From: Perognathus longimembris pacificus
Taxonomy: Eukaryota; Chordata; Mammalia; Rodentia; Heteromyidae
Length of the DNA stretch: 64,000 bases
Reading direction: 5' to 3'
NCBI RefSeq assembly: GCF_023159225.1
Contig: NC_063174.1
Span: forward strand, 31,579,983-31,643,982
Part shown: piece after piece, positions 20,986-32,673 of the stretch
How the letters are laid out: each line of letters starts with the position of its first letter
Numbering within the stretch: the stretch's first letter is position 1
The notes under the pieces: model-generated
Told to the model about the DNA's origin: nothing
Seen by the model: the letters and a program-made list of their open reading frames with translations, nothing else
Databases searched by the model: none
Position numbers and translations under genes: made by a program

Positions 20986-21470
20986 TGTAAAGTAAATCTT
21001 ATCACAAGAAAACAGAAAAGCCACAATCGGGGTCCAATTGGGGTCATTATTGGAAAGTTGGGCATCTGCAGGTGGACCTGCAGATAAGTACAGAGATTGA
21101 ACAAAGCTTTTAAAGACAAAAACCAAATGCTTAGGTATGGTATCCAAGCCCAACAAAAGAACACTTTACATGGGAAGTGGCTCAGGTACAAGAAGAAATC
21201 TTCATCTATGGGTATGTGCCGCATACCTTCCATGTAGGAAGATAGCCTCAGAAGCAAGTGAATGAAACAATTTAGAGAGGTAATAAAAAGACAGAATCAG
21301 AGCATTTTTTATGCAAAGCTCTCCTAAGGCTAAACAGCAAGACATGCAATTCAATGAATGACCTCTCTCGCCTCTAGGCTTTTCAGCACTGGGCAGAAAG
21401 CCCCCTCCACCCAGCAAGGCACCAGAACAACTGTGAGAAGTTACTTAGACTCTGCCTCCTCACTTCAGCT
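20986..21470 (-). mobile_element. Solo LTR, family shared with 45.3 kb copy
   Basis: Homologous along its length to 45265-45758. Read in LTR order it starts TGAAGTGAGGAGGCAGAGTC, has a TTTAAAAGC core-promoter-like block (complement of 21106-21117), and has a decayed polyadenylation signal AATAAT (complement of 21046-21051). It then shows a U5 ending with 'tcttgtgataag'. No internal retroviral genes lie beside it. The boundaries are set by comparing the two copies and are approximate. Confidence 0.7.
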
Positions 21471-22014
21471 TGTTGTTATATAGGAAAGGTGGAGAGTTAC
21501 TGGCTTGTGAAGTGTTCTAATAGTGTTACTGTCATCATAGCTGACACCAGCAGGGCAGTTTTCTCACACTCCTCCCACATTTGTCATTGAATGTAGGGTT
21601 CATGGGAGATATTAATACTCCTGGATGTGAAGCCACTAGTGGCCCCATAATGCTCACTATAGCCTACAGTTGGTCTTTACAATTCATTTGAAAGATTGTC
21701 TGAATTCTTTTTTCTGGCTTGAGGTGTTTACACTTATGTGTCTTCAGTGAAATAAATAACCAAGTCCTGTTTGCTCTTGATATGACTGTCTCTGTTTAGT
21801 TTCCATTAGCTCTTTGCTCTGTGGAATCAGGTACTGAATATAATTAAAACAAGTTGTTAATGACTGATGGGAACAGTTTTCTATTTGTTCTAAGTACAGG
21901 GAACAGTGCTCTCACTAGCTGTCCATCTCCCCACTGAATCTGGGCTCACCAATATCTATTGGAAAGTAATATTTAACGTTTTCTGAATTTGTGGGTTAGA
22001 AGACTCAATATAGA
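21471..22014. other. Non-coding, no recognised element
   Basis: Unique-looking DNA; the last 14 bp before 22029 are the left target duplication of the following L1. Confidence 0.45.
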
Positions 22015-22028
22015 AAAGGTGACGTTAG

Positions 22029-24049
22029 GAATTCCGGGAAGACCGTGGAGGAGCAGCAGAGCCCTAGCTGAGCTCCCTCCGACATTGCAGTTTTCTCACC
22101 CCATAGAAACTTTTACTCCTAGAAAGACAGCCAGAGTAAGTTCTAACAGTACAGGGATTCTGGCCAGGAAGGAAAAATCGACTTTGCTCATCTGAAAACA
22201 TAGATTTGAGCTCCGGGCGGTGTCCCGCTGCCACGCCAGTGCCGGCACCGGCACAGCACCCAGCACAGAAACCCGCACTCCGCGTGGCTAAAACACACAG
22301 CATAGACCAGGGAGAAATACTCCAGATGGCGGCTGAGCACAGATGACCTGAAATCGCAGAGAAAGCATGAGTACCCCACGAAAGATATTCTCACTCGTGC
22401 CCACAGAGCAGCATCTGTAGGCAGCCCTTCCCCCACCGCCAGAGCAAAGCGCCATCTTTGCTGCTGGCATAGGGTCAGACCAGATTGGAACTAAAGTGGG
22501 CCTGGGGAAAGCGAGGTCAAAGGAGCCATCTTTGAAAACGGCAAGAGGGACCGACCAGTGAGAGCCAGCTCCACCCAAGAGAACACCCCCTGCCCTGGCG
22601 GGAGGTGAGTCCTGGGCCTCAGCTTAGCCAGAGGTGCCTCGCCCTGCCCACCGGAATTTCTAAATTTAAAGCAATAGCAGCAAGCAGCTACCAGCGGCTT
22701 GGAAACACCAGACGGGGGAACAAACAGTTCCTGAGACAGTTAAATGGTCCCGTCACAGAGGAAGCCCAATTCCCAGCCTGAAACGGAGCTGCATTCCATA
22801 GCCCCTTCTGCCAAGGAGGCCGCCCTGCCCAGGAGGGAGGAGTCTCCCCCAGGCAAGCAACACTCAGCCAGGTAAAACAGGACAGAGGCACCCTGCCCTG
22901 CTGAGTCCACAGCCTACTCAAAGCCAGGCATCAAAGACAGGGGCCCCACAGCAGACAGAGGAGTCACAGTTCCTGAAACTGCTCACATTCCCATCTACAG
23001 AGGACGCCCAAGGCCTACCTGCAAGCTGTGTGAACCACAGAGACCCAGGATTGCACCAACAGGGGAGAAGGGTCAGTACAGATCCACCCCCTGCAAACTG
23101 AAATCAAGTCAAACCCAGCTAATCAGGAAAATAGACTGCAGACCATTGCAAGGAAACTAGAGACTAGGGAAAGACCACCCAAACAAGGAGGACTCCATTT
23201 TTTTTTTATTTTCAAACATTTTTTAAACTTACAAAAATTTTTTTTAATTTTTTCACTTCTGAAAAGTCGTTGGTTTTTTTGTTTGTTTGTTTTCCACTTT
23301 TACCGGTTTGTTTTATCAAGTTTTTTGTTTGTTTGTTTGTTTGTTTGTTTGGGTTGTTCCTTTCTGGTTTTTTTTCCTTTTTATTTTTTTCATTTTTAAA
23401 TAATTTTTCTCAGTTTTGTGCATCTGTCTTCCACTATTTTTACTTTATTCCTCTCTTTGCGTTCTCTATCTTTAAAAATCACTTTCCTATGACTAACACC
23501 TCCACTCTTTTCTGCTAACTCTCCATTGTCTATCATTTTAACCTTGTTCTTTCTACTGATTCTACTCTTCTCCACATTTCCACATCACTGAAACTAAACT
23601 AAATCATCAGCACCAATACATTTTACTCTATTGCCTTAACTACCTCCAACTTACCCTCCTGACTTACTGCCTGGACCTCCAGGTTCCATTGACTCCTGGT
23701 TATTGGATAGAGGATATCCATGCTTAATCAAAGTGAATCAAAGGGGTTCATAGAGAAAGCCAGTCCTAAAAGAACTTAATATAAAACAATAATTGCTTAT
23801 AAGGTTGTAACAGTAAATAAGTAACTATTGAATACAGGGCCCAGGATGGGTGGTTATATTGAAATTTTATTCTTTAGGAACACCAAATCTAATTTTATAG
23901 AAAGGTATACAGGTATCTGTATATAATTGTGAACTTATAAGATTTACACAACAGTGCTAGGTAAGGGCTGCTTTGGGTCTTAAATGGTGCTCACAGGTGC
24001 TGGTAGACTGGTATTCCCTATCCAAATGGACAGAAGGAACACAAGAAAG
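22029..24049 (+). promoter_or_regulatory. L1 5'UTR / internal promoter region
   Basis: The first ~1.1 kb is GC-rich with many CG sites, then a T-rich stretch (23190-23400) with (GTTT)n, then AT-rich leader to ORF1. L1 5'UTRs act as internal RNA polymerase II promoters; that role is inferred from position. There is internal sequence repetition: 'gttcctgagacagttaaatg' near 22725 and a variant 'gttcctgaaactgctcacat' near 22968. The Geomyoid 5'UTR type is not one I can match to a named promoter family. Confidence 0.75.
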
Positions 24050-25150
24050 ATGGCAAACAATGAAGTCTTATCCCCCACTCAGAACAAGCAGGAAGCAGAG
24101 CAGTCAATCAAAGACATAGAAGAGAACCCCCAAAATTCTCTACAAAGTATACTGAGAAACATGATAAATGAAAAGTTTGAATCTCTTTAGTAAATTATTC
24201 TAAAGCGTGAGGAGGCAAAGCAAAAATTAATGGAGAATTTCATGGCATCCACAAATAGAAAGAGAAATGAACTTCAAGAGTCAAATAAAATGATAGCTAC
24301 CCAGCTTAAAGTTTTAAGAGACAACACTCAAAACCAAAGTAATGAAGTTAATGAAGTAAAGAAGTCCATACAAGACAGAAGAAATGACATGGAAATCATC
24401 AGGAAAGACCAGTCAGAAGGAAAAGAGATTCGAAATCAAGTAGCTACCCTACAGTCCCGACTAACTGAAGCAGAGGATCGAATCTCAGGAACTGAAGATT
24501 CCTTAGATTCTATGGAGAAAGATAAAAAATCAATACAAATCCATTCCAATCAACAAAACAGATCTCTACAGGAGATTCAAGACACGATCAGGAAGCCCAA
24601 TTTAAGGATAATAGGTACTGAGGAAAACTTGGAGGAAGAGGTTAATGGGATAGGCAATCTATGTAAGAGAATATTAGCTGAGAACATCCCAAATATCCAG
24701 AAGGAAAGGCCTATATAGATACAAGAAGCATTTAGAACCCCAAACCGACCAGACCAGAATAGGACATCCCACCGACACATTGTGATCAAAACAGGATCAG
24801 TAGAGTACAAGGAAAGAATCCTTAAAGCTGTTAGGGAGAAGAAAACAATCCCATATAAAGGAAAAGCAATCAGAATTACGCCAGACTTCTCAGCAGAGAC
24901 CAGGAAAGCAAGCAGAGCCTGGAAAAAGGTATACCAAACATTAAATAAAAATAATTACCAATCAACAATACTGTACCCAGCCAAAATCTCATTCATAGCC
25001 GAAGGTCAAATAAAAGTCTTCCACAGTAAGGAAAAACTGAAACAATATATCTCCACCAAACCAGCTTTACAGAAAATCCTCAAGGATGTACTATACAGGT
25101 AAAATAATCAAGATCCCAATACAAACAGAGAAATGAACCCTAAAGAGTAA
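24050..25150 (+). pseudogene. L1 ORF1 (RNA-binding protein), broken by stops
   Basis: Encodes the L1 ORF1 protein, which coats L1 RNA as trimers through a coiled coil, an RRM and a C-terminal domain. The start chosen is ATG at 24050 (MANNEVLSPTQNK), shared with the 52363 copy. One frame runs throughout, with no net frameshift, but TAG and TAA occur at 24188-24193, TAG at 24716-24718 and TAA at 25100-25102. The family stop would be at 25148-25150. The first third is heptad-like and rich in K/E/Q, as expected for the coiled coil; 'LRIIGTEEN' marks the RRM region and 'RITPDFSAET' the C-terminal domain. Family length would be about 366 codons. Several of the stops are CAG-to-TAG transitions. Confidence 0.93.
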
Positions 25151-25199
25151 ACATCAAATCAAGAAATGGGAAGACAAAGCTTTAAACAAGATAGTGATA

Positions 25200-28100
25200 A
25201 TGAAAGGAATAAACTATCATCTCTCAATCCTAACTCTCAACATTAATGGACTTAGTTCTCCAATCAAACGACATAGTCTCATAAGTTGGATCAAAAATCA
25301 AGATCCATCTTTCTGCTGCTTCCAAGAGACACATCTATCCAGCAAAAGTAAACAACTTCTAAAAATGAAAGGCTGGAATCAAATCTATCAAGCAAATGGC
25401 CCCCATAAGCAGGCTGGAGTTGCAATCCTAGTATCAGACAAAATTGACTTCAAATTTAGAAAGGTAAGAAGAGACAAAGAAGACTACCACTTTCTAGTAA
25501 AGGGATCTCTCCTATAGGAAGATGTAACCATCCTAATAACTACACAAAAAATGCAGGAGCACCCTACATCATCAAACAAACACTACTGGCTCTAAAAACA
25601 CTAAAAGACCCAAACACATTGATAGTTGGGGACTTTAACACTCCACTATCACCACTGGACAGATCAACATGGCAAAACTGAACAAAGAAACAACAGAACT
25701 TAATAATGGCATAGACCAACTAGACTTAACCAACATCTACAGAATATTCCACCAAGCAACAACAGAAAGACATTCTTCTCCACAGCACATGGAACATTCT
25801 CCAAAATAGATCACATCTTAGGGCACAAAGAAAATCTGTACAAATTCAGAAGTATCAAAACCATTCCGTGCATTCTTTCAGACCACAATGGAATAAAATT
25901 AGAGCTCACCTCAAACAGCCACCACAGAAAATCCTACAATTCATGGAGACTAAACAACACACGGCTGAACCATCAGTGGATCATTGAAAAAATAAAACGG
26001 AAATTCAAATGTTTATGGAATCCAACCAAGATGAGGACACAAAGTACCAGCTCCTTTGGGACACAGCAAAGGCAGTACTCAGAGGAAAATTTATATCTCT
26101 GAGTGCATATCTCAACAAACTGGAGAAACAGCAACTCAATATTTAAGGAAGCACCTTAATTTCCTTGAGAGAGAACAACAAGCCAAACCCCAAGTCAATA
26201 GACAGAAGCAAATAATTAAAATCAAATCAGAATTAAATCAATTAAAGAGGAAAAAAACTATCAAAAGAATCAACAAAACAAAGAGTTGGTTCTTTGAAAA
26301 AATCAACAAGATAGACAGACCCCTGGAAAACCTGACCAAGAAACGAAGGCAGCAGACTCAAATAAACAAGATAAGAGATGAAACAGGTAACATCACCACA
26401 GAAAAAACCGAAATTCAGAAAATAATAAAGGACTATTTTGCAAACTTTTATGACAACAAATTGGAGAACTTGGAAGAAATGGAAGATTTCCTTCAAAAAA
26501 TTCATATCCTCCAACTCAACCATGAGGATTTAAACCTTCTAAACAGACCCATATCCAGTATTGAAATAGAAACGGCAATAAATGATCTCCCATCCAAAAA
26601 AAGCCCAGGTCCAGATGGATTCACTGCAGAATTCTACAAGGCCTTCAAAACAGAACTCACACCAATATTTCTCAAAGTCTTCAATGAAATTGAAAGAAAA
26701 CGTTCACTACCAGACTCATTCTATGAAGCCAGTATAACCCTCCTCCCAAAACCAGGCAGGGACTCATCATGGAAAGAGGACTACAGACCGATTTCCCTGA
26801 TGAACATAGACGCAAACATTCTCAACAAAATTCTGGCCAATCGACTTCAACAGGTCATCAAAAAAAAATCATACACCACGATCAAACTGGATTCATCCCA
26901 GCGATGCAAAGTTTGTTTAATATACGCAAGTCAATTAATGTAATCCACCACATCAACCAGAGCAATGTAAAGAACCACATGGTTTTATCTCTGGATGCGG
27001 AAAAAGCATTCGATAAAATCCAGCACCCAATTATACTAAAAACCCTGGAGAAACTGGGATTCCAGGGAACATTCCTGAATATAATTAAGGCAGTTTATGA
27101 CAAACCAACATAACTCTAAATGGGGAAAAAGTAAGGCCATTCCCTTTAAAATCAGGAACAAGGCAGGATGTCCACTCTCTCCCCTGCTCTTCAACATAGT
27201 ACTAGAATTCCTAGCCAGAGCAATTAGTCAGGAAGAAAATATAAAGGTGATCCAAATAGGAAAAGATGAAGTTAAACTTTGTCTCTTCTCAGATGACATG
27301 ATTCTATACCAAAAGAATCCCATAGACTCTACCCCCAAGCTACTAGATCTTATCCACAACTTTGGCAAAGTTGCAGGATATAAAATAAACCCTCAAAAAT
27401 CAATGGCCTTTTTCTATGCTAATGACCCGAAGAACGAGGCTGAAATCAGGAAAGCAACTCCTTTTGCAATAGCCCCCCAAAACATAAAATACCTAGGAAG
27501 AACCTTAACCAAAGAAGTGAAAGACCTTTATGATGAGAACTTTAAAATCTTGAAAAATGAAATTAAGTCAGAACTAAGGAAATGGAAAAACCTCCCATGC
27601 TCCTGGATTGGGAGGATTAATATAATCAAAATGGCAATATTGCCAAAGGCTATCAACAAATTCAATGCAATACCCATTAATATCCCAACACCATTTTTTA
27701 ATGAAATAGAGGAAGCAATCCAGAAATTCATATGAAACAATAAAAGATCTTGAATAGCAAAATCAATCCTAAGCAGAAAGAACAGTGCTGGAGGAATTAC
27801 AATACCCAACTTCAAGTTGTATTATAAAGCTATAGTAATAAAAACAGCTTGGTATTGGAACCGGAACAGGCCTGAAGACCAATGGAACAGAATTGAAGAC
27901 CCAGAAATGAACCCACAGAACTACGCCTACTTAATCTTTGATAAAGGAGCTAAAACAATAGTTTGGAAGAAAGATAGCCTCTTTAACAAATGGTTCTGGC
28001 AAAACTGGTTCAACACATGCAACAAACTAAAACTAGATCCTTATATATCACCCTGTACTAAAATCAATTCCAAGTGGGTTAAAGACCTCGAAATCAAAAC

Positions 28101-29012
28101 AGACATCCTGAAAACACTAAAGGAAGGAGTAGGAGAAACATTTGGGCTCCTTGGCACAGGACGGAACTTCCTTAACAAAGACCCAGAAAGCCTACAAATC
28201 AAAAAAATGTTGGACAAATGGAACTGCATCAAACTGCAGAACTTCTGCACGGCAAAGGACATAGCTCGCAAGATAAACAGAAAGCCCACAGACTGGGAGA
28301 AGATCTTTACCGGACATTCAACGGACAAAGGCCTTATATCTAAAATATATGCAGAACTAAAAAAATTACTTTCTTCCAAAACAAAACCGCAGGGAACCAA
28401 TAGCCCCCTCATCAAGTGGGCTAAAGACTTACAAAGAGACTTCTCTGAGGAGGAAATGGGAATGGCCAAGAGACATATGAAAAAATGCTCTACATCACCG
28501 GTCATAAAAGAAATGCAAATCAAAACAACATTGAGATTTCATCTCACCCCAGTAAGAATGTCATATATCAAGAAAACTAACAATAACAATTGTTGGAGGG
28601 GATGTGGCCAAAAGGGAACCCTACTTCATTGTTGGTGGGAATGTAAACTGGTTCAGCCACTCTGGCAAGCAGTATGGAGATTCCTCAGAAGGCTAAATAT
28701 AGAACTCTCTTATGACCCAGCAGCCCCACTTTTGGGTATCTATCCAAAAGAACACAAACAAAATCACAGTAATGCCACCAGCACAACAATGTTCATCGCA
28801 GCACAATTTGTCATAGCTAGAATCTGGAACCATCCGAGAGATCAGGAAAATGTGGTACATATACACAATGGAATTTTATGCCTCTATCAGAAAGAATGAC
28901 ATTGTCCCATTTGTAAGGAAATGGAAGTCACTTGGAAAAAATTATACTAAGTGAAGTGAGACAGACCCAAAGAAACATGGACTCTATGGTGTCCCTTATT
29001 GGGAATAATTAG
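25200..29012 (+). pseudogene. L1 ORF2 (endonuclease / reverse transcriptase), broken
   Basis: Encodes the L1 enzyme for target nicking and cDNA synthesis. Visible parts in order: endonuclease with LNINGL near 25236, QETHL at 25323-25337, GDFNTPL near 25628 and SDHNG at 25878-25892; reverse transcriptase with [19 protein letters not shown] and SLDAEKAFD; catalytic box FSDD (27286-27297) instead of FADD; and C-terminal cysteine motif [18 protein letters not shown] near 28590. Breaks: TAG at 25515-25517, several shifts between 25518 and 26055, a shift in the A-run near 26868, another near 27110, TGA at 27733-27735 (a tryptophan codon in the 50 kb copy), and a small deletion near 28832. The family stop is TAG 29010-29012, giving about 1270 codons, the usual size. 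Confidence 0.95.
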
Positions 29013-29541
29013 TACAGGTTTAGGCAAGTCATAGCAGAGCGTCACAAGGCCCAATAGGTATACCCTTATGATCACATAAGATGATGCTAAGTGAAATGAA
29101 CTCCATGTTATGGTAACAATTGTTATATCACAGTTTAACTACTTTCAACGTCCCATGTGTGTCTGTAGCTTCTATTATTGATGATGTTCTTGTATCACCT
29201 TCCTGTGGTTGTACCTACACTATCTCTGTAATCTTATCTGAGTATATTGGAAACCGTGTATACTGGTATTGGAACTAGGAAATTGAAAGGGAATACCAAA
29301 ATTGAGAGACACAGCGTAAAAAAAGACAAACAACTACAAAAGCAATACTTGCAAAACTGTTTGGTGTAAGTGAAGTGAACACCTCAGGGGGGGAAAGGGA
29401 AAGGGGGAGGAGGAAGTGGGGTATGTGGGACAAGGTAACAAACAGTACCAGAAATGTATCCAATGCCTAACGTATGAAACTGTAACCTCTCTGTACATCA
29501 GTTTGATAATAAAAATTTGAAAAAAGAAAGGTGATGTTAGT

Positions 29542-29660
29542 TCTCAAATTCATCGATTTATATAATTCCTTTCAAAATCTTGGTTACAGTTTTTTTTGGA
29601 TGCAGATAATAACAGTAAAAATTAAATCAAAAGACAGAAAATATTTAAAACAGCTATTTG
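29542..29660. other. Short host gap
   Basis: Host DNA between the L1 and the next SINE; ends with the left TSD of that SINE. Confidence 0.6.
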
Positions 29661-29880
29661 TTTTTTTTTTTTTTTTTTTTTTTTTTTTGGCCAGTCCTGG
29701 GCCTTGGACTCAGGGCCTGAGCACTGTCCCTGGATTCTTCCCGCTCAAGGCTAGCACTCTGCCACTTGAGCCATAGCGCCGCTTCTGGCCGTTTTCTGTA
29801 TATGTGGTGCTGGGGAATCGAACCTAGGGCCTCGTGTATCCGAGGCAGGCACTCTTGCCACTAGGCTATATCCCCAGCCC
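29661..29880 (-). repeat. IDL-Geo SINE with perfect 15-bp TSD
   Basis: Antisense, full length, with a T28-like tail. The right monomer contains 'ttcttcccgctcaaggctag', the linker is 'ctgtatatgtggtgctgggg', and the left monomer ends 'ggctatatccccagccc'. The TSD taaaacagctatttg is perfect (29646-29660 and 29881-29895). It belongs to the CpG-rich 'gcgggaagaagcc' group, suggesting a young insertion. Confidence 0.96.
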
Positions 29881-29954
29881 TAAAACAGCTATTTGTAAAA
29901 GAGAAGAAAGTATAATGAAACAGTCATTTTGCCTTATTATGTCCTACTAAGTAA

Positions 29955-30235
29955 CTATATTAATCCAGAGACTATAGTATTGGCAGCAGGATAGACTAGA
30001 CACATAGATCAGTTGAACAGAAAAGTGAACCCAGAAGTTGCCTTATGTGCTTATACCCAGCTGATGTTTCCAAAGACACCAAAGTGAATCAACAAATGGA
30101 ACAACTGAATATCTGCACATAAAAACGGCAACCAAAAAGCACAAAAAAATCTCTTCCTAAACGTAATACCTTACACAAAATTCAGTTCTAAATGGATCAG
30201 ATGCTTTAATTTATAACACTAAAAATCCTGTAGAA
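29955..30235 (+). mobile_element. Ancient L1 ORF2 fragment
   Basis: The order 'tattggcagcaggatagact', 'cacatagatcagttgaacag', 'aacaaatggaacaactgaat' and 'ctaaatggatcagatgcttt' follows the ORF2 segment after the reverse transcriptase in old mammalian L1. Diverged and frameshifted; no tail. Confidence 0.72.
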
Positions 30236-32036
30236 AAATAGAGCTATGAACATTGGTTAGCATTTAGGATTAGCCAGGATTCCAACTCAAGTCTGTCTCC
30301 AAAGGTATTTTTCTTTCCACTGAAAAACTAATTTTACTCTTTCACTGTTCATTTATCCATGAGTACCACAAATTTAATCTTTAAGTACCATTGGTTCAAA
30401 GTCAGGTCATGAGTTATCTGGCCTAAGGGCTCCTCTAAGGGCAACCTTGGAGCACATGGATCTTAGACTAGTTTCTCCATGTCAGTGCTATTGTCTTCAA
30501 GTCACCTGTCATCACTATGCCCTGTTATGTTTGTGCAGGAGCCAGATCATCACTAACAAATCAAGAGGTATATATTAACCTGCATTATCTTACATGGGGA
30601 CAGTATTTGCTCTAAAGAGCCTCAGGAGTTTGGTGGGCTGTGAGCAGATGGGTCATCTAGTTGAGAATGATTGAGCACTCACAGGGCCTGCCTAAATGCC
30701 CACCAAGGTTGTTTCTTCCCTATCTATGACAAGGCCAGGGCTGAGGAGTGACTCAGAGGCAGCAGAGCAAGGCACTCGAGGTGAGTGATAACTCTGGTAA
30801 AGAAGGTCTCCACCAGCTTTCCACGTGGGCAAAACATCAACTTTGAAGCTGGACTTGCTTTGTAGTCATATTAAAATGACTATAGTTTCCCACTAACTGA
30901 CTTGACTAAATAACCATTTCAGCCAGACTACTTAATCTCCTGTATCATGGGCCTACCTGTACTCCCCAACTACCATGTTCCCCTAGTATGGACCTGCCAC
31001 TGATATCTGTTCTACCAATAGTTGGGCTATCTATGGCAATATATCTTATATGAATAACATCTTTAGCACATGATCTATGCTTCCTTCCCTTAAGGAGTTT
31101 GCATGTCCATGATTTAAATAAAGACTGCAGTTCATGTAGAAAGCACAGTTAGCTTATCCATTTATAAGTAAGCACACTGGGTGTTTACTGCATGTATAAA
31201 AATATGTTAACTGAAATAAAGTAGATTCAAAGGACAATTCAGAGAGTATAATTCCTTAGAAAAGCAAAGTCAAAGTTCAGCAAAATAAAACACCACAAGG
31301 TAGATACTACAAAGGAATGGGGTGGAGCTAAGAGGAAAGGGGTGACAAATGAAAAGAAGAGGAGGGAAATGAAGCATTGAATGTATACCCTACAAAATTT
31401 AAGAAGAGTGAGGGAAGAAGTGGGTAGGGGAGGGATGGGTGAGACTGCTGAAAGGGGTGGCATTCATCCAGATAAATAGTATTTACAAATTGTTTTGTTA
31501 AATAGCAACTCCTTTAAACAATTACTTAAAGACAATTTTTTAATTAAAAAAACAACAGAATGACCAGTTTAGAAAAAGCTAAGATTAAAAGGAACCACAC
31601 CTACCTTAGCAATTCCAATCAACAAGTACTAAGTACCTAACACACTCTAGGCCAGAACTAGAGCTAAAAAGGACCAACAGATGTGTTTTTTATCCTCACC
31701 AGGAGTCCTCATTTCCTTCTCACCAGGGTAAATTCTCTAACTCATCCTTCTGGTTTTCCTTCTTCTTTCCCCTAAGATTAACATTTAGAGGACAGACCCA
31801 GGAAAGAGAAAAGGCCAGCCTCTAATGAGGAGGCAATATTGCACCAAAGATCCTTTCCATTTTAGAATCCAATGTGGCTTCACCATGAGTCCATATCATC
31901 GATAACTTCTGTGAGTCTCAATCCAGTGCCCAAACCCTCTGTGTTTCATTCTTTCCCTAGAGAACATGCAGAGCATAATGACCATTTGAGAAACAGCTTG
32001 AGGAGTGAAAAATGAGGATTCTAAAAGTGTCTACAA
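30236..32036. other. Non-coding, no recognised gene
   Basis: 1.8 kb with no supported gene. 'cacactctaggccagaacta' near 31638 resembles part of an ancient interspersed repeat but is too short to assign. 'gaggtgagtg' near 30779 looks like a splice donor by chance; no exon frame supports it. Confidence 0.35.
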
Positions 32037-32105
32037 ATGAAATGCTTAGCCCAGTGCCCGGCATATGTAATACATATTCAGTAAATGTTAGCAATTGTTA
32101 AACTC
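32037..32105 (+). repeat. MIR SINE 3' part
   Basis: 'gaaatgcttagcccagtgcc' followed by 'attcagtaaatgttagcaat' is close to the conserved 3' half of MIR. Confidence 0.78.
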
Positions 32106-32556
32106 CAATGATTCCTTCTTGCATAATTTGGCACAATCAGGGCAGTTGAGCAAAGTCCCTTTTCAGTGCTCTGGGTTGCCTGGGTTTCCTGGAACAGTCT
32201 TAGGCTTTTAGTGTTCCCTACTGTGCAGGCTGTGAACCATGGAGGGGCAATGATTACAGAAAATAAGTGTGAATTGCTCAATATTTATATGGTTTAAGTA
32301 ATAGCTGCCTCTTCTGAAGCACATTAGCCCTCACACAGTTTGAAGCAAAAATAATTGATGGAGTGAAGACTCAAATGATCCTCTTATTTCATTCTTAATT
32401 AAATATTAAAGACAAAGCAGTTGGATGGCTGAGGATGGCTGCCATGGACCTGGGCTTCTGATGTTAAATTTTTAAAAAGCAGCAGAAGAAACCAAAGGTA
32501 TCCAAGTGTTGAAGTGAATCTGCATTTCAGAGGTCTTCTTCTATTCTTTTTCTTTT
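32106..32556. other. Non-coding, no recognised element
   Basis: No gene or repeat recognised. Confidence 0.4.
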
Positions 32557-32576
32557 GATGGTAGTGGTGGTGGTGG

Positions 32577-32614
<38 letters not shown>

Positions 32615-32615
32615 T
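32557..32615. repeat. Trinucleotide microsatellite (GGT)n(GAT)n
   Basis: GGT units followed by about 12 GAT units; beyond it lies alternating GT/CA-rich DNA to about 32668. Confidence 0.95.
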
Positions 32616-32673
32616 ATGTGTGTGTCTGTGTACGTGCACACGTGCATGCGTGCATATGCACATGCATGTATGC

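Larger units (their letters stand above)
22029..29527 (+). mobile_element. Near full-length L1 LINE with 14-bp TSD
   Basis: Order: GC-rich 5'UTR (22029-24049), ORF1 (24050-25150), 49-nt spacer, ORF2 (25200-29012), 3'UTR (29013-29527) ending in 'ataaaaatttgaaaaaag'. Flanking repeats aaaggtgacgttag (22015-22028) and aaaggtgatgttag (29528-29541) differ only by a CG-to-TG change. It is the reference copy for the others here. All coding parts carry stops or frameshifts, so it is inactive. Confidence 0.96.

Noticed and set aside
22064..22921. Conventional protein-coding genes on the minus strand over the L1 5'UTR
   Set aside because: The frames lie wholly inside an L1 5'UTR in GC-rich sequence; kept only as an ORF0-like possibility.
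24050..29012. A functional L1 encoding active ORF1p and ORF2p
   Set aside because: Both frames contain several stops, and ORF2 also has frameshifts; the long open pieces are only remnants.
30770..30800. Exon boundary suggested by a GAGGTGAGTG donor-like site
   Set aside because: A single donor-like string with no open exon, acceptor or conservation evidence is expected by chance.
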